Positions 15,378 through 26,499 are shown, numbered from the stretch's first letter. The stretch: 64,000 nt of DNA from Rhizobium sp. SL86 (GCF_026672545.1 NZ_JAPPRJ010000009.1:124001-188000), one strand, 5' to 3'. A program made the numbers and translations. The notes: a model not told the origin generated them from the letters alone.

Positions 15378-18300
15378 ATGTCTTTACGCTCCAGCATTCA
15401 TGTACTGATCGGTGCTGGTATAGCGTTTCCGTTTTGCGGTCCGAGATCCGCATTGTCAGCGGATATGCTGCAGTCCTTGAGTTTCAACATCGATTTGACC
15501 TGGCTGATGGCCGCAGCCGGGCTGGTCATGCTGATGCAGGTCGGTTTTCTTCTGCTCGAAGCCGGCATGGTCCGTTCGAAGAATTCGATCAACGTCGCCC
15601 AGAAGAACCTTCTGGATTTCGTCTTCGGTGTGGTCGCGTTTGCGGCAATCGGTTTCATGCTGGCCTTTGGTCGCTCCGATGGCCTGCCGTTCGGCTGGGA
15701 TGCGGACTTTCATTTCCTGAAGGACCTTGATGCGTGGGAATCGGGTTTCTTCGTTTTTCAGATGATGTTTTGCGGGACGGCCGCCACCATCGTTTCCGGC
15801 GCCGTTGCCGAACGCATGCGGTTATCCGTCTACGTCTTCGGATCGATGTTCCTGTCTGCGGTCATCTACCCCATCTTTGTGCACTGGGCCTGGGGATCGG
15901 CGCTGACAGAGCAGACCTCCGCCTTTCTCGGCAAGCTCGGCTTCGTCGATTTCGCCGGCTCGACGGTCGTCCATGCCACCGGGGGATGGGTGGCGCTGGC
16001 CGCCTGCCTGGTCATCGGCTCTCGCATCGGCCGTTTCGATGAGGAGGGCCGGCCGGTTCGGATCGCGGGTCACAATCCGGTGTTGTCGACGACCGGCGCC
16101 TTTCTCCTGTTCATCGGCTGGATCGGCTTCAACGGCGGCTCGACACTGCATGCCAATGCCGACATTGCGCCGATCATCATGAACACCGTGCTGGCGGGCG
16201 GCATGGGAACCTGTGTCGGTTACCTGATCGGTTATTTCCAGGATGGCGCCATTCTGCCGGAAAAATCGAACGGCGGCATGCTGGGCGGGCTGGTCGCGGT
16301 CACGGCCGGCTGTCACCTGCTGGAGCCCGGCGGCGCGCTGATGATCGGTGCCATCGGTGGTGCGGTGGCGCTGTTCGGCAACGCCTTCGTCGAGCAACGG
16401 ATGAAGGTGGACGACGCGGTGGGCGCAATCGGCATCCATGCCTTCGCTGGCGTGGTGGGAACGCTGGGGCTTGCATTGCTCGCACCCGTCGAAAGCCTGC
16501 CCGCCGGTAGCCGGCTGGCGCAGCTTTATGTGCAATTCGTCGGCGTCGGGATCAATTTCTACTGGGCCTTCGGTCTCGGTTACGCCTTTTTCTGGGTTCT
16601 CGGCCGCACGATGAACCTGCGTGTGACCGCGGAAGACGAGGAGGCCGGCCTCAACACCGCCGAACATGCAACGCGGCTGGGCGTCGGCCATGTCGAGGAC
16701 GCGATTTCCGATCTGCTGGACGGACAGGCGGATCTGGAAAAGCGCCTGACCGTGGTGCGCGGCGACGAATCCGAACGGTTGACCCGCCTGTTCAACCGGT
16801 TGATGGACAATATCGAAGAGGATCAGCGCAATCGCGGGGAGCTTCTGGAGCTCAAGCGGAATCAGGAGGAGACCGAGCGCGTCACCGCGCTTGCCAACTC
16901 GACCTTCGAGGCGATCGTCATTCATATCGACGGGCAGATCGTCGATGGCAATCAGCAACTGGAAAATCTGATCGGCCTGCCGCTGTCGGAGATCGCCGGG
17001 CGGCCTCTCCAGGATTTTCTCGAAAGCGGGATTGGGCCTGATCTAGCAACGCTGATGACCCTTAACGACGACAGTGTTCACGAGGTCATGCTGCTGCAGA
17101 ACAATGGCGAGCGTATTCCCGTGCAGGTGAGGGGACGCGACATCCGTTACCGCGGCGAGAAGGCGCGGATCGGGTGTCTTGTGGATCTACGCGAACGCAA
17201 GGAAGCGGAGAGACGGATCCGTTTCATGGCGCTTCACGATCCGTTGACGGAACTGCCGAACCGGACCCTGTTTGCCGAACGCCTCGAAAGTCTCATCCAT
17301 TGGGCCGATCGCGGTGCACGCTGTGGCGTGGTGCTGGTCGACATCGACCACTTCAAGGACATCAACGATATCCATGGCCACCAGGCAGGCGACGCCGTGA
17401 TCCGCGAGGTCGGATTGAGACTGCAGGCAGAGGCGGGACCCGCGGATGTCGTGGCGCGCCTCGGCGGTGACGAATTCGCGGTGATCCTGACGAAGGCCGC
17501 CTTTGCCAGCCAGTTGGAGGATTTCGCCCATCGTGTCCTGAGGGCCATGATGGCGCCGGTGATCGTCGGCCAGCGTGACAAGGTACATGTCGGTGTCAGC
17601 ATCGGCGGCGCGCTTTGCCCCGATCATGCCAACGATGCCGATACCCTGATCGGCTGCGCCGACATTGCTCTCTACAAGGCGAAGGACGGCGGACGCAGCA
17701 CGGCGCGCATCTACAAGCCTGGCATGAACGAACTCATCGAAAAACGCCGTGCGCTGGAAGCCGATCTGGAACTTGCCCTCGAGCGCGAAGAACTGGAGCT
17801 CTACCTGCAGCCACGCGTTGATACGGCGACGGCGCAGATATCGGGTTACGAGGCACTCGTGCGCTGGCGGCATCCCAAACGAGGCCTGATACCACCCTCG
17901 GATTTCATCCCCGTGGCAGAAGCCTCGGGCCGCATCATTCCGCTTGGACGGTGGGTGGTGGCGGAAGCCTGCCGGATGCTGCCGCATCTGGGTGGACGCC
18001 GGATCAGCGTCAATGTCAGCCCGCTGCAGTTCCGTCATTCGGACTTCGTGTCGAACCTGATGGATGTGCTGAGGAGCGCGCATGCCAATCCCAAACTCAT
18101 CGAGCTGGAAATCACCGAAAGCATGCTGCTGGACGACGACAAGCGTGCGGTGCAGATCCTGAAGGATCTGAAAAACATCGGCTTTTCGATCGCACTTGAT
18201 GATTTCGGCACCGGTTATTCGTCGCTGAGCTATCTGTCGCGATATCCGTTCGATTCGATCAAGATCGACCGCAGCTTCGTCTCCAATGTCGATGCCTCGG

Positions 18301-18581
18301 ATAAGGAGCAGGCGATCATCCGCACCATCATCGGCCTCGGCACCAGCCTCGGCATGAAGATCGTCGCGGAAGGCGTCGAGAGGATCGAGGAGGCGCGGTT
18401 CCTGTGCGAGGCAGGCTGCGACGAACTGCAGGGCTATCTTCTGGGGCGTCCGGTGCCTTTCCCGGACAGGATCATCAAGGTCGAACCGACGATCGTTGCT
18501 CAGATGATGTCGGCAGCCGTCCCGGACGTAAGGCGCAGTGCCGATGTCAGCGACGTTGTGGCGATGGCGCGCCGTTTCTGA
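15378..18581 (+). CDS. Ammonium transporter-PAS-GGDEF-EAL fusion protein
   Basis: This 1067-aa protein joins an Amt/MEP channel domain to c-di-GMP enzymes. Residues 1 to about 425 form the Amt domain with its twin pore histidines His199 (TVVHATGG) and His354 (GIHAFAGVV), and the YPIFVHWAWG and QMMFCGTAATIVSG segments. A helical linker (about 430-515) and a PAS domain follow. A GGDEF domain with intact motif at 696-700 and RxxD-like upstream region comes next, then an EAL domain with intact EAL at 825-827, DDFGTGYSSL and EGVE. Both cyclase and phosphodiesterase activities look possible. The likely role is to sense or transport ammonium and adjust c-di-GMP. The ATG at 15378 follows an in-frame TTG and has only a weak ribosome binding site. 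No glnK gene is adjacent. Confidence 0.93.
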   Translation: MSLRSSIHVLIGAGIAFPFCGPRSALSADMLQSLSFNIDLTWLMAAAGLVMLMQVGFLLLEAGMVRSKNSINVAQKNLLDFVFGVVAFAAIGFMLAFGRSDGLPFGWDADFHFLKDLDAWESGFFVFQMMFCGTAATIVSGAVAERMRLSVYVFGSMFLSAVIYPIFVHWAWGSALTEQTSAFLGKLGFVDFAGSTVVHATGGWVALAACLVIGSRIGRFDEEGRPVRIAGHNPVLSTTGAFLLFIGWIGFNGGSTLHANADIAPIIMNTVLAGGMGTCVGYLIGYFQDGAILPEKSNGGMLGGLVAVTAGCHLLEPGGALMIGAIGGAVALFGNAFVEQRMKVDDAVGAIGIHAFAGVVGTLGLALLAPVESLPAGSRLAQLYVQFVGVGINFYWAFGLGYAFFWVLGRTMNLRVTAEDEEAGLNTAEHATRLGVGHVEDAISDLLDGQADLEKRLTVVRGDESERLTRLFNRLMDNIEEDQRNRGELLELKRNQEETERVTALANSTFEAIVIHIDGQIVDGNQQLENLIGLPLSEIAGRPLQDFLESGIGPDLATLMTLNDDSVHEVMLLQNNGERIPVQVRGRDIRYRGEKARIGCLVDLRERKEAERRIRFMALHDPLTELPNRTLFAERLESLIHWADRGARCGVVLVDIDHFKDINDIHGHQAGDAVIREVGLRLQAEAGPADVVARLGGDEFAVILTKAAFASQLEDFAHRVLRAMMAPVIVGQRDKVHVGVSIGGALCPDHANDADTLIGCADIALYKAKDGGRSTARIYKPGMNELIEKRRALEADLELALEREELELYLQPRVDTATAQISGYEALVRWRHPKRGLIPPSDFIPVAEASGRIIPLGRWVVAEACRMLPHLGGRRISVNVSPLQFRHSDFVSNLMDVLRSAHANPKLIELEITESMLLDDDKRAVQILKDLKNIGFSIALDDFGTGYSSLSYLSRYPFDSIKIDRSFVSNVDASDKEQAIIRTIIGLGTSLGMKIVAEGVERIEEARFLCEAGCDELQGYLLGRPVPFPDRIIKVEPTIVAQMMSAAVPDVRRSADVSDVVAMARRF

Positions 18582-18593
18582 CGGGACGCGAAA

Positions 18594-18616
18594 AGGCCGC
18601 GGTTTTGCCGCGGCCT
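18594..18616 (-). terminator. Terminator of azoR
   Basis: AGGCCGCGG (18594-18602) pairs with 18608-18616 around a TTTTG loop. Read on the minus strand the stem is followed by TTTT. It also lies 13 bp past the Amt-GGDEF-EAL stop codon and may serve both genes. Confidence 0.75.
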
Positions 18617-18647
18617 CGAAGTTTTGGAAGCTTGTCTTTCCGGACAA

Positions 18648-19262
18648 TCAGGCCGCGCGAGCGAGTTCCTGCGTGCGGTTCTGAGCCGCGGCCATAGCCT
18701 TTTCCACCGCTTCCGGACCAAAGGCGAGGCCTTCCACGTACAGAACTTCCACATCCGTCATGCCCAGGAAACCCAGAACCGTCTTGAGGTAGGGAACGGC
18801 ATGGTTCATCGATGCGGCCGGGCCATCCGAATAGACGCCGGCTGCGGCGAGAACGATGTAGACCTTCTTGCCGGTGACCAGGCCTTCCGGGCCATTGGCC
18901 GTATAACGGAAGGTCACGCCGGCGCGCGCGATGTTGTCGATCCAGCTCTTCAGGCCGGAATAGATGTTGAAGTTGATCAGGCCGGTGCCGATGACGATCT
19001 GGTCGGCGGCAAACAGTTCGGCGATCAGTTTGTCGGACATTTCCGCCGCAGCCGCTTCTTCCGGCGTACGGTCGGCGGGTGCCTTGCGGATGGCCGAGGT
19101 GGTGACAGTATCAAGATGCGCGATCGGCGCGGCGCCGAGGTCGCGCTGGGCAACGGAAGCGCCGCTGGCCGAAGCGAGTGCGGACGCGAGATCGGTCGCG
19201 ACCTTGGTGGAAACGGATTCGGCACCACGCGGGCTGGAGGTAACGAGAAGGATCTGAGACAT
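18648..19262 (-). CDS. azoR: FMN-dependent NADH-azoreductase
   Basis: This 204-aa flavodoxin-like protein matches AzoR. It has the N-terminal SQILLVTSSPRGAESVSTKV FMN-phosphate segment, the dimer/FMN loop LINFNIYSGLKSWIDNI, and VYIVLAAAGVYSDGP. These enzymes reduce azo compounds and quinones with NADH and usually act in thiol or quinone stress. The ATG at 19262 gives the family N-terminus MSQILLV; five extra codons upstream are unlikely. It is divergent from a LysR-type gene 94 bp away, which is the usual layout for a regulator and its target. Confidence 0.92.
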   Translation of the reverse strand: MSQILLVTSSPRGAESVSTKVATDLASALASASGASVAQRDLGAAPIAHLDTVTTSAIRKAPADRTPEEAAAAEMSDKLIAELFAADQIVIGTGLINFNIYSGLKSWIDNIARAGVTFRYTANGPEGLVTGKKVYIVLAAAGVYSDGPAASMNHAVPYLKTVLGFLGMTDVEVLYVEGLAFGPEAVEKAMAAAQNRTQELARAA

Positions 19263-19356
19263 CGGGTTCTGGTCCACTGTGTTGATGGGAGGCGGCAGAA
19301 AACATCTGCGTCGCCCGATTACTTAGGAATGGACACCTATCGAGAAAATCCGGATA

Positions 19357-20361
19357 ATGTCGAAGAAAGCAATCGAATTACTGGATGAACTAATGGATGC
19401 GAATCCGACGCTGGATCAGTTGCAGGTTTTTCTGGCCGTGGCGGAAACCGGCAGCTTCACCGCGGCCTCACGCCAGATGAACCGCGCGCAATCCGTGATC
19501 AGCTACACGATCGGCAATCTCGAGGCCCAGCTCGAGGTCTCGCTTTTCGAACGCAACGGTTCGCGCCAGACGAAGCTGACGGAGGCCGGCAAGGCGCTGC
19601 TCGCCGACAGCCGCCGTATCGTGTCCGATCTCCAGGTCATGCGGGCTCGCGCCAAGGCTCTCAAACAGGGGCTGGAGGCGGAGGTTTCGCTTGCCATCAG
19701 CAACATGGTGCCGACCGATGCCATCGTCGATACGCTCGCCGAATTCGGCAGCCGATATCCGTCCGTTTCGCTCAGCCTGAACTCCGGCGAACTCGGAATG
19801 GTCATGGACATGGTGCTGAGCGGCAAGGCGTCGGTTGGGGTCGGCGGTGCGCTGCTGAAACCGGAAGATACGCTGACTGTCCAGAAGATCGGTCATACCT
19901 ACATGATGCCGGTTGCCGCTGCCGACCACCCGCTTGCAAAGCTCGACAGGCCGCTGATGCGGGCGGACGTACGCGAAGAGGTTCAGTTGGTCGTGACCGA
20001 TGCTTCGGGCATCACGCATGGCCGGAACTTCAACGTGCTCTCCTACAAGATCTGGCGCGTCAGTGACATTGCCACGAAACATCAGCTCATCCGCGGCGGG
20101 CTTGGCTGGGGCGGGCTTCCGGCTGCACTGGTGCGCGAGGATCTGGCGAGTGGCCGGTTGCGGGCACTCGAGATCGATGCCTATGAAACCAGCGAATATC
20201 CGCTCTATGCCATTCGCCGCATCGCAAATCCGCCTGGACCTGCGACACAATGGCTGATCGGATCGCTCGCCGAACGGTTGAGCCGGTGCCCGAGCCGAGA
20301 GGATTTCGATCAGATGGTGAAGGGCAACATTGCCTTTGAGCGCAACCTCGCGGCAGAATGA
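19357..20361 (+). CDS. LysR-family transcriptional regulator
   Basis: This 334-aa protein has an N-terminal winged HTH (TLDQLQVFLAVAETGSFTAA, then SRQMNRAQSVISYTIGNLEA, residues 18-75) followed by a LysR substrate-binding domain. It is divergent from azoR across 94 bp and is the likely quinone- or aromatic-responsive regulator of that gene. The first 17 residues (MSKKAIELLDELMDANP) precede the usual LTTR start; an internal ATG at Met13 (nt 19393) is an alternative. Confidence 0.9.
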   Translation: MSKKAIELLDELMDANPTLDQLQVFLAVAETGSFTAASRQMNRAQSVISYTIGNLEAQLEVSLFERNGSRQTKLTEAGKALLADSRRIVSDLQVMRARAKALKQGLEAEVSLAISNMVPTDAIVDTLAEFGSRYPSVSLSLNSGELGMVMDMVLSGKASVGVGGALLKPEDTLTVQKIGHTYMMPVAAADHPLAKLDRPLMRADVREEVQLVVTDASGITHGRNFNVLSYKIWRVSDIATKHQLIRGGLGWGGLPAALVREDLASGRLRALEIDAYETSEYPLYAIRRIANPPGPATQWLIGSLAERLSRCPSREDFDQMVKGNIAFERNLAAE

Positions 20362-20495
20362 CGAACGGTGTCCTGCACCGGGAGCACGATCGATTCTCGG
20401 CCAAGTGTTTGATTTTAGAAAACGTGGCAGTGAACCGAACTCGACCCTCGGCGTACTGTTAGGCAGTCGTGCAGTGCCTAGGAGGGTTTCATCGG

Positions 20496-20858
20496 GTGCA
20501 GAATTTCGAGCTGATTGTGATCGCCAGTCCTGGCATCGTCAGCGATGATGTAAGGCGGGCCTGGCATAGGGCCGGTGTCATCCTGACGGGACCTGTGGAA
20601 CCGGATCTGGTGGATTTTGAAGTGGTACGCCGCACAGGTGGTGTGTTGATGGACCTGTCGCTGGATTCGGCGACGCTTTTCACGCTTTCCGAACGCTTGA
20701 TGTCGCTGAAGGTGCCGTTCCTTTTTGTCGTGACAAGCGACGAGACACGCAGCGCCGTTCATCCTTTCGTGTTGTCAGAGGATGGCGAGGCACGCGATGC
20801 GATCCTCGACGCCTTGGCGCGGGAGGCGGAGGAATATCACCCGAATATCCTGCATTAA
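20496..20858 (+). CDS. Receiver-like domain protein
   Basis: This 120-aa protein has a CheY-like pattern: a hydrophobic strand (FELIVIASPG), helix, a second strand ending in Asp (GGVLMDLSLDSA), then VPFLFVVTSDE. The acidic pair normally present after strand 1 is missing, so phosphorylation is doubtful and it may be a degenerate receiver. The GTG at 20496 follows AGGAGG by 10 nt, which decides the start against a GTG 27 nt further upstream. It is a lone gene beside the Crp/Fnr region. Confidence 0.6.
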   Translation: MQNFELIVIASPGIVSDDVRRAWHRAGVILTGPVEPDLVDFEVVRRTGGVLMDLSLDSATLFTLSERLMSLKVPFLFVVTSDETRSAVHPFVLSEDGEARDAILDALAREAEEYHPNILH

Positions 20859-20899
20859 CATCCTGCATAGACCGTATGTTTATCTTGGGATGCCGTCCG

Positions 20900-21157
20900 T
20901 CATGATCGCGCCTGCATCAGGGCGTGGATGAGGCAAAACAACATGCGTCGCATCTGACCGTGTTGCAGGACGTCTTCGCCGGCCGCCCGGACGATCTCCT
21001 GGGTCTGGCGAAGCGCTTCTTCCACCAGACGCCGTGCTTCTGCCTCCTGCGGGCAAAAATGCCGGACCAGATCGGTAATCTCGGCTTCCAGGCCTTTCGG
21101 CAAGGTGCCCGGCAATGCCTGGCGATCCGGCGGAGACGTTATTGATCCCTTACCCAC
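20900..21157 (-). CDS. Small hypothetical helical protein
   Basis: This 85-aa protein is predicted largely helical (GLEAEITDLVRHFCPQEAEA, then RRLVEEALRQTQEIVRAAGE). The start is a GTG at 21157 with a strong GGGGAGG ribosome binding site 5 nt upstream, which supports expression. I do not recognise a family; the middle faintly resembles a sigma-factor region 2 helix. It is divergent from the Crp/Fnr gene across about 207 bp. Confidence 0.5.
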   Translation of the reverse strand: MGKGSITSPPDRQALPGTLPKGLEAEITDLVRHFCPQEAEARRLVEEALRQTQEIVRAAGEDVLQHGQMRRMLFCLIHALMQARS

Positions 21158-21364
21158 GTCAACCTCCCCTATGGCTTTTCCGATAGTGGGAATGGGGCGA
21201 ATAGATCGAAGTTCCAGTACGTTCCCGTACGAAGCGGCCTTGTTTTACGTGCGTCTTCTGGAACAAGGACGCCCGTTTCTTGTTCCTTCTCATAACGTGA
21301 CGGCGGAAAACGCGGCATCGGACGTGTGCCGGACCGCCAGTCAAGAACAATGTTAGGAGCCTAG

Positions 21365-22105
21365 GTGACCGATCCGGCAGCCCTGATGCAATTCAATCGC
21401 CTTCTGTCGCTCCTGCCGGAGCGGGAGATGTTGGAACTGAAACATCACGGGGAACTGGTGCATCTTGAAAAAGGCAGCCTGCTCGTCCGGTCGGGTGTCC
21501 CCGTCAGCCACATCTATTTTCCGGTTTCCGGGATCGCATCGGTGATTGCCGTGTCGTCGTCCGGCAAGCGGGCGGAAGCCGGCCTTGTCGGACGCGAGGG
21601 TTTTTTCCCTGCCGTTGCGGCCGTGGGCGCCGAGCAGGCGCACAGTGATATCGTCATGCAGCTTGCCGGGCGGGGCTGGCGTTTTCCGATCGCTGCCTTC
21701 GATCAGCTCCAGCATGAACAGCCCGTGCTGCAGCACTTATTGCTGAAGGCGGTGATTGCCTTTTCCGCGCAGGTCGCAGCAACCGCGCTCTCGAACGCTG
21801 TTCATAGCGTGGAAGAGCGCCTGACCCGCTGGCTTTTGATGTGCCATGACCGGGTCGACGGCAATGAGATCGCCCTGACCCATGATTTCATCGCTTTGAT
21901 GCTGGCCGTGCGGCGCCCGAGCGTGACGTCGGCGCTGCATGTTCTGGAAGGCCACGGTTTCATCCGGTCCGAACGCGGTCGCATCACCATCCGAAACCGG
22001 CTGGCGATGGAACAGTTCGCCCACGACGCTTATGGCAAGGCGGAAAAGGACTATCGTCGCCTCATGCAGGGATCGTTGAAGGGCGCGGATCTCCCGCCGG
22101 CCTAG
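21365..22105 (+). CDS. Crp/Fnr-family transcriptional regulator
   Basis: This 246-aa protein has a cyclic nucleotide-binding-like beta roll (residues 10-130, GELVHLEKGSLLVRSGVPVS) and a C-terminal winged helix (LTHDFIALMLAVRRPSVTSA, then LHVLEGHGFI). The N-terminal Cys cluster of Fnr/FixK-type oxygen sensors is absent and the Arg/Ser cAMP pocket is not clear, so its signal is unknown. The GTG start at 21365 lies 5 nt after AGGAG. Such short Crp-like regulators are abundant in Rhizobiaceae. Confidence 0.88.
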   Translation: MTDPAALMQFNRLLSLLPEREMLELKHHGELVHLEKGSLLVRSGVPVSHIYFPVSGIASVIAVSSSGKRAEAGLVGREGFFPAVAAVGAEQAHSDIVMQLAGRGWRFPIAAFDQLQHEQPVLQHLLLKAVIAFSAQVAATALSNAVHSVEERLTRWLLMCHDRVDGNEIALTHDFIALMLAVRRPSVTSALHVLEGHGFIRSERGRITIRNRLAMEQFAHDAYGKAEKDYRRLMQGSLKGADLPPA

Positions 22106-22226
22106 GGACAGATTTTTAGGCGCGGATTTTGTCCTAAAACGCGCCGATCAGCCGAAAATGCTCCTTTTCCGGCTTGCCAGCAGATCGTGGCACATCGGCA
22201 GCGAACGGTTTCAAGACCCCAAACGA

Positions 22227-22256
22227 AAAGATCGCCGGCGTTTCCGCCGACGATCT
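22227..22256 (-). terminator. Terminator of cpdB
   Basis: GATCGCCGGCG pairs with CGCCGACGATC (one mismatch) around a short TTTC loop. On the minus strand the hairpin is followed by a T-rich stretch (TTTTCGTTT). It lies about 30 bp beyond the cpdB stop codon. Confidence 0.65.
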
Positions 22257-22284
22257 CCAACGTCCTGATTGCCCGGGCTGCCGA

Positions 22285-24273
<1,989 letters not shown>

Positions 24274-24422
24274 GGAGTTCTCCCTCAGTCGTTGCGGTGA
24301 AACTCTAGGGCGAATGTCATGCCAACGCATCAGGAAAATGACAGGCCGCGGGAAATGAAACAGCCGCTGCCGTGACAGGGTGACGCTATCCCATCACGGC
24401 AGCATGGGGCGGCTCGACAATG

Positions 24423-24815
24423 TCATCGCCTGCCATTGACCATCAAGGTGTGCGGCGGGGGAGCGCTAGGCGAGTTTGCCGCGATCTGCTTGTGATAATG
24501 CTTGAAATAGGAGTTGATCTGAGCCGTCGTATTGGTGGTCTCGGTGAGCTTGATGCCCATCTTGCCGGCCCGGTACCAGCGGATCGTGCCTTCGATGAAA
24601 CCGAGCTCGTTGGTCCTCAAGCGGACGGTGCTGCCCGGTTTTGCGCCGATCCAGTCCTTCAGGCTGATGCAGATGCCGGTTCTCGATATATCGATGAACC
24701 GGACTTCGACAACATCGTCGCCCGAATAGAGAAACGCTGCGAAGTGACAGCGGAGGCGTTCCGCACGACGGTTATCTCCTGACTTGGTGACCATTTGCTG
24801 ATAGTTCCCCGGCAT
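24423..24815 (-). CDS. PilZ-domain protein (first of two)
   Basis: This 130-aa protein has a PilZ fold with c-di-GMP-binding motifs visible: an RxxxR-like block (DNRRAERLRCHF, residues 14-25), then the (D/N)xSxxG motif DISRTGICI and the strand IRWYRAGKMGIKLT. It likely binds c-di-GMP directly. A second PilZ gene lies 211 bp upstream on the same strand, so this may be a duplicated pair. The start is uncertain: ATG 24815 lacks a ribosome binding site, while an internal ATG (Met8, nt 24794) has a GGGGAA motif about 11 nt upstream. Confidence 0.75.
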   Translation of the reverse strand: MPGNYQQMVTKSGDNRRAERLRCHFAAFLYSGDDVVEVRFIDISRTGICISLKDWIGAKPGSTVRLRTNELGFIEGTIRWYRAGKMGIKLTETTNTTAQINSYFKHYHKQIAANSPSAPPPHTLMVNGRR

Positions 24816-25026
24816 TGCAATCTGGAAGGCCGGGATATCAGCACTCGAATCCGTTGCACGGAGGTTGCTCGAAAAGGTTGCATTTTAAATATGATGACGT
24901 ATCAGTTTATGTGTATATGTGCAGGAAAATGAGAGGTCTATCCGTGTGGCGGACGGCGTGGTGGTGTCGGTTCTGCTGCGTGATGTAGGGCCGCCAGCCG
25001 GTGTCGCTGACGGCATCGACGACGGA

Positions 25027-25353
25027 TTAGCGTTCGCGCCCGGGGCGATTGTGGAAGAAACGGAAATAGGAAGCGACCTTCGCCCAGGCGTTCGAACTGC
25101 GGTCGAATTGCAGACCGAGGCGGGTTCCCTGGCACCACTGGATGGTGCCGTCGATCAGGCCGAGTTCGGGGCTTTCCACAAAGATCCTGGATCCGGTACG
25201 GGCCGAGATAGGGCGGGATAACTCAAGCGCCAAACCACTGCCGGAAAGGTTCAGGACACGGCCTTCCGTGTGCTCGTTGAAGTAGCGGACCTTGGTCTCG
25301 ATGCGGCAACGGCTGCGCGGAACCTTTCGTGCCTTCAGCATCAGAGCCTGCAT
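25027..25353 (-). CDS. PilZ-domain protein (second of two)
   Basis: This 108-aa protein contains the PilZ elements RSRCRIETKVRYF, LNLSGSGLAL (the xNxSxxG motif) and IQWCQGTRLGLQFDR. It shares the overall layout and the C-terminal SYFRFFH/SYFKHYH ending with the neighbouring PilZ gene, which suggests an old duplication. The ATG at 25353 follows GGGAGGCGGATTG, a good ribosome binding site; the 69 upstream open codons are Pro/Arg-rich and not credible. Probable c-di-GMP effector. Confidence 0.75.
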   Translation of the reverse strand: MQALMLKARKVPRSRCRIETKVRYFNEHTEGRVLNLSGSGLALELSRPISARTGSRIFVESPELGLIDGTIQWCQGTRLGLQFDRSSNAWAKVASYFRFFHNRPGRER

Positions 25354-25490
25354 CAATCCGCCTCCCTCGAGCCACCTCGTCTTGGTTGCATCCTGCAATG
25401 GGGGCGGTTGCGAAATCCTTACCGGACCCCTGTGCAAACTGGCAGCCTCTGGCCCGAGCACCTGACCTGAGGGCCGACGAGGACAGGGGC

Positions 25491-25922
25491 TCAGTAAAGG
25501 CAGCCGCGACCCTCGAGGCGGAATTCGCCCGTGCCATCGTCGACAATATGCGCGTCGCATTTGCGACCGGCAGGTGCAGCGATCGGCCCGAGGCAGACGG
25601 ACCCATCGGGCGTATAGATCTCGATATACCAGTCATGCCCGGCGTAGGTATCGTAGCTGTAGCTTTCGTCGGGTTGCGCAATGGCATATTCAGCCAGGAC
25701 ACCATCGAAATTCGACCAGTAGATGCGGTAGGCAAACATGGTCTCGTTGGTGAAGCGGATCGACGCCTTCTGGCGGTTCCTGGGTGACGCCGGCTGTTCG
25801 ATGCCGCAGGCATCCCCCACGCCCTGAGCCCGAGCAACAGAGACCGGTGCAGAGGGCAGGGGCAGGGCAAGTGCAAAAGCCGCCGGTATGGCAATAAAAA
25901 TCTTCCGCACGGTGGCGCGCAT
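25491..25922 (-). CDS. Secreted protein resembling the VHL beta domain
   Basis: This 143-aa protein has a Sec signal peptide (MRATVRKIFIAIPAAFALAL, cut near VARAQ) and a single mature domain. The core IRFTNETMFAYRIYWSNFDG, then YAIAQPDESYSYDTYAGHDW, follows the pattern of the von Hippel-Lindau beta domain (F-N-x-S ... W-x-x-F-D-G ... Y-x-x-L-x-P-G ... Y-x-G-H-x-W). Three Cys (in GDACG, VCLG and RKCD) plus a C-terminal Cys could form disulfides. The function is unknown; bacterial versions are usually uncharacterised exported proteins. The ATG at 25922 lies 8 nt after AAGGGG; a GTG 18 nt further upstream is possible. Confidence 0.6.
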   Translation of the reverse strand: MRATVRKIFIAIPAAFALALPLPSAPVSVARAQGVGDACGIEQPASPRNRQKASIRFTNETMFAYRIYWSNFDGVLAEYAIAQPDESYSYDTYAGHDWYIEIYTPDGSVCLGPIAAPAGRKCDAHIVDDGTGEFRLEGRGCLY

Positions 25923-26031
25923 ACCAGTTTCCCCTTGCACATCTCTCGGAATTGTTTGCTCGGGAAGTATTGCTAGAAAGAGGCTGTGTGTTCGTCAAGT
26001 AGAGTTCGGGGAATTATGAGCGACGGCTGTC

Positions 26032-26499
26032 TCAGCTCCGGTCGATGCGGCACTGATAACAGTTGTTGCGGGCCGAACGCACATGCAGATAGGCGATATC
26101 GGCGCGGGCGAGGAGTTGTGCCGCCCGGTCGGTGATCCGTTCCGTCGGCGTCACGGCGCCGGTGCCGTAGACGATCCGGTCGTCCTCTCCATAACCGCGC
26201 AGGATGTAATCCGGGCTTTCCAGCATCGGCGGCAGAACCTCGCTTGCGGCATAACGTTCGCATGGCTGCGCGTGCAGGAAGACTGGTACGGTCTCGGCAT
26301 AGGGCTGCAGGGCCGGGAAGGGGCGGTAGGCGACAAGCAGCATCTCCTCGCCCGCCTCGATCATTCCAAGACAATGGCGGCACGGCATGCCGCCCGGCGA
26401 AATCATGCGTTCGGGTGTGCTGCCATAGGCGTCCGGCTGGCCGGTGCGAAAGGCGCTGGCATCGTGTTCCGGCATGGCGGTGAACTGAAGGGCGGGCAT
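26032..26499 (-). CDS. DUF1203-domain protein
   Basis: This 155-aa protein matches DUF1203: the N-terminus PALQFTAMPEHDASAFRTGQ, a middle CRHCLGMIEAGEEMLLVAYR (two Cys, possible metal site), FLHAQPCERYA and a C-terminal VRSARNNCYQCRIDR. The family is widespread in proteobacteria and has no known function. The four CxxC/His-type residues suggest metal binding. The ATG at 26499 follows AGGAGAG; upstream open codons are rejected on that basis. Confidence 0.85.
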   Translation of the reverse strand: MPALQFTAMPEHDASAFRTGQPDAYGSTPERMISPGGMPCRHCLGMIEAGEEMLLVAYRPFPALQPYAETVPVFLHAQPCERYAASEVLPPMLESPDYILRGYGEDDRIVYGTGAVTPTERITDRAAQLLARADIAYLHVRSARNNCYQCRIDRS

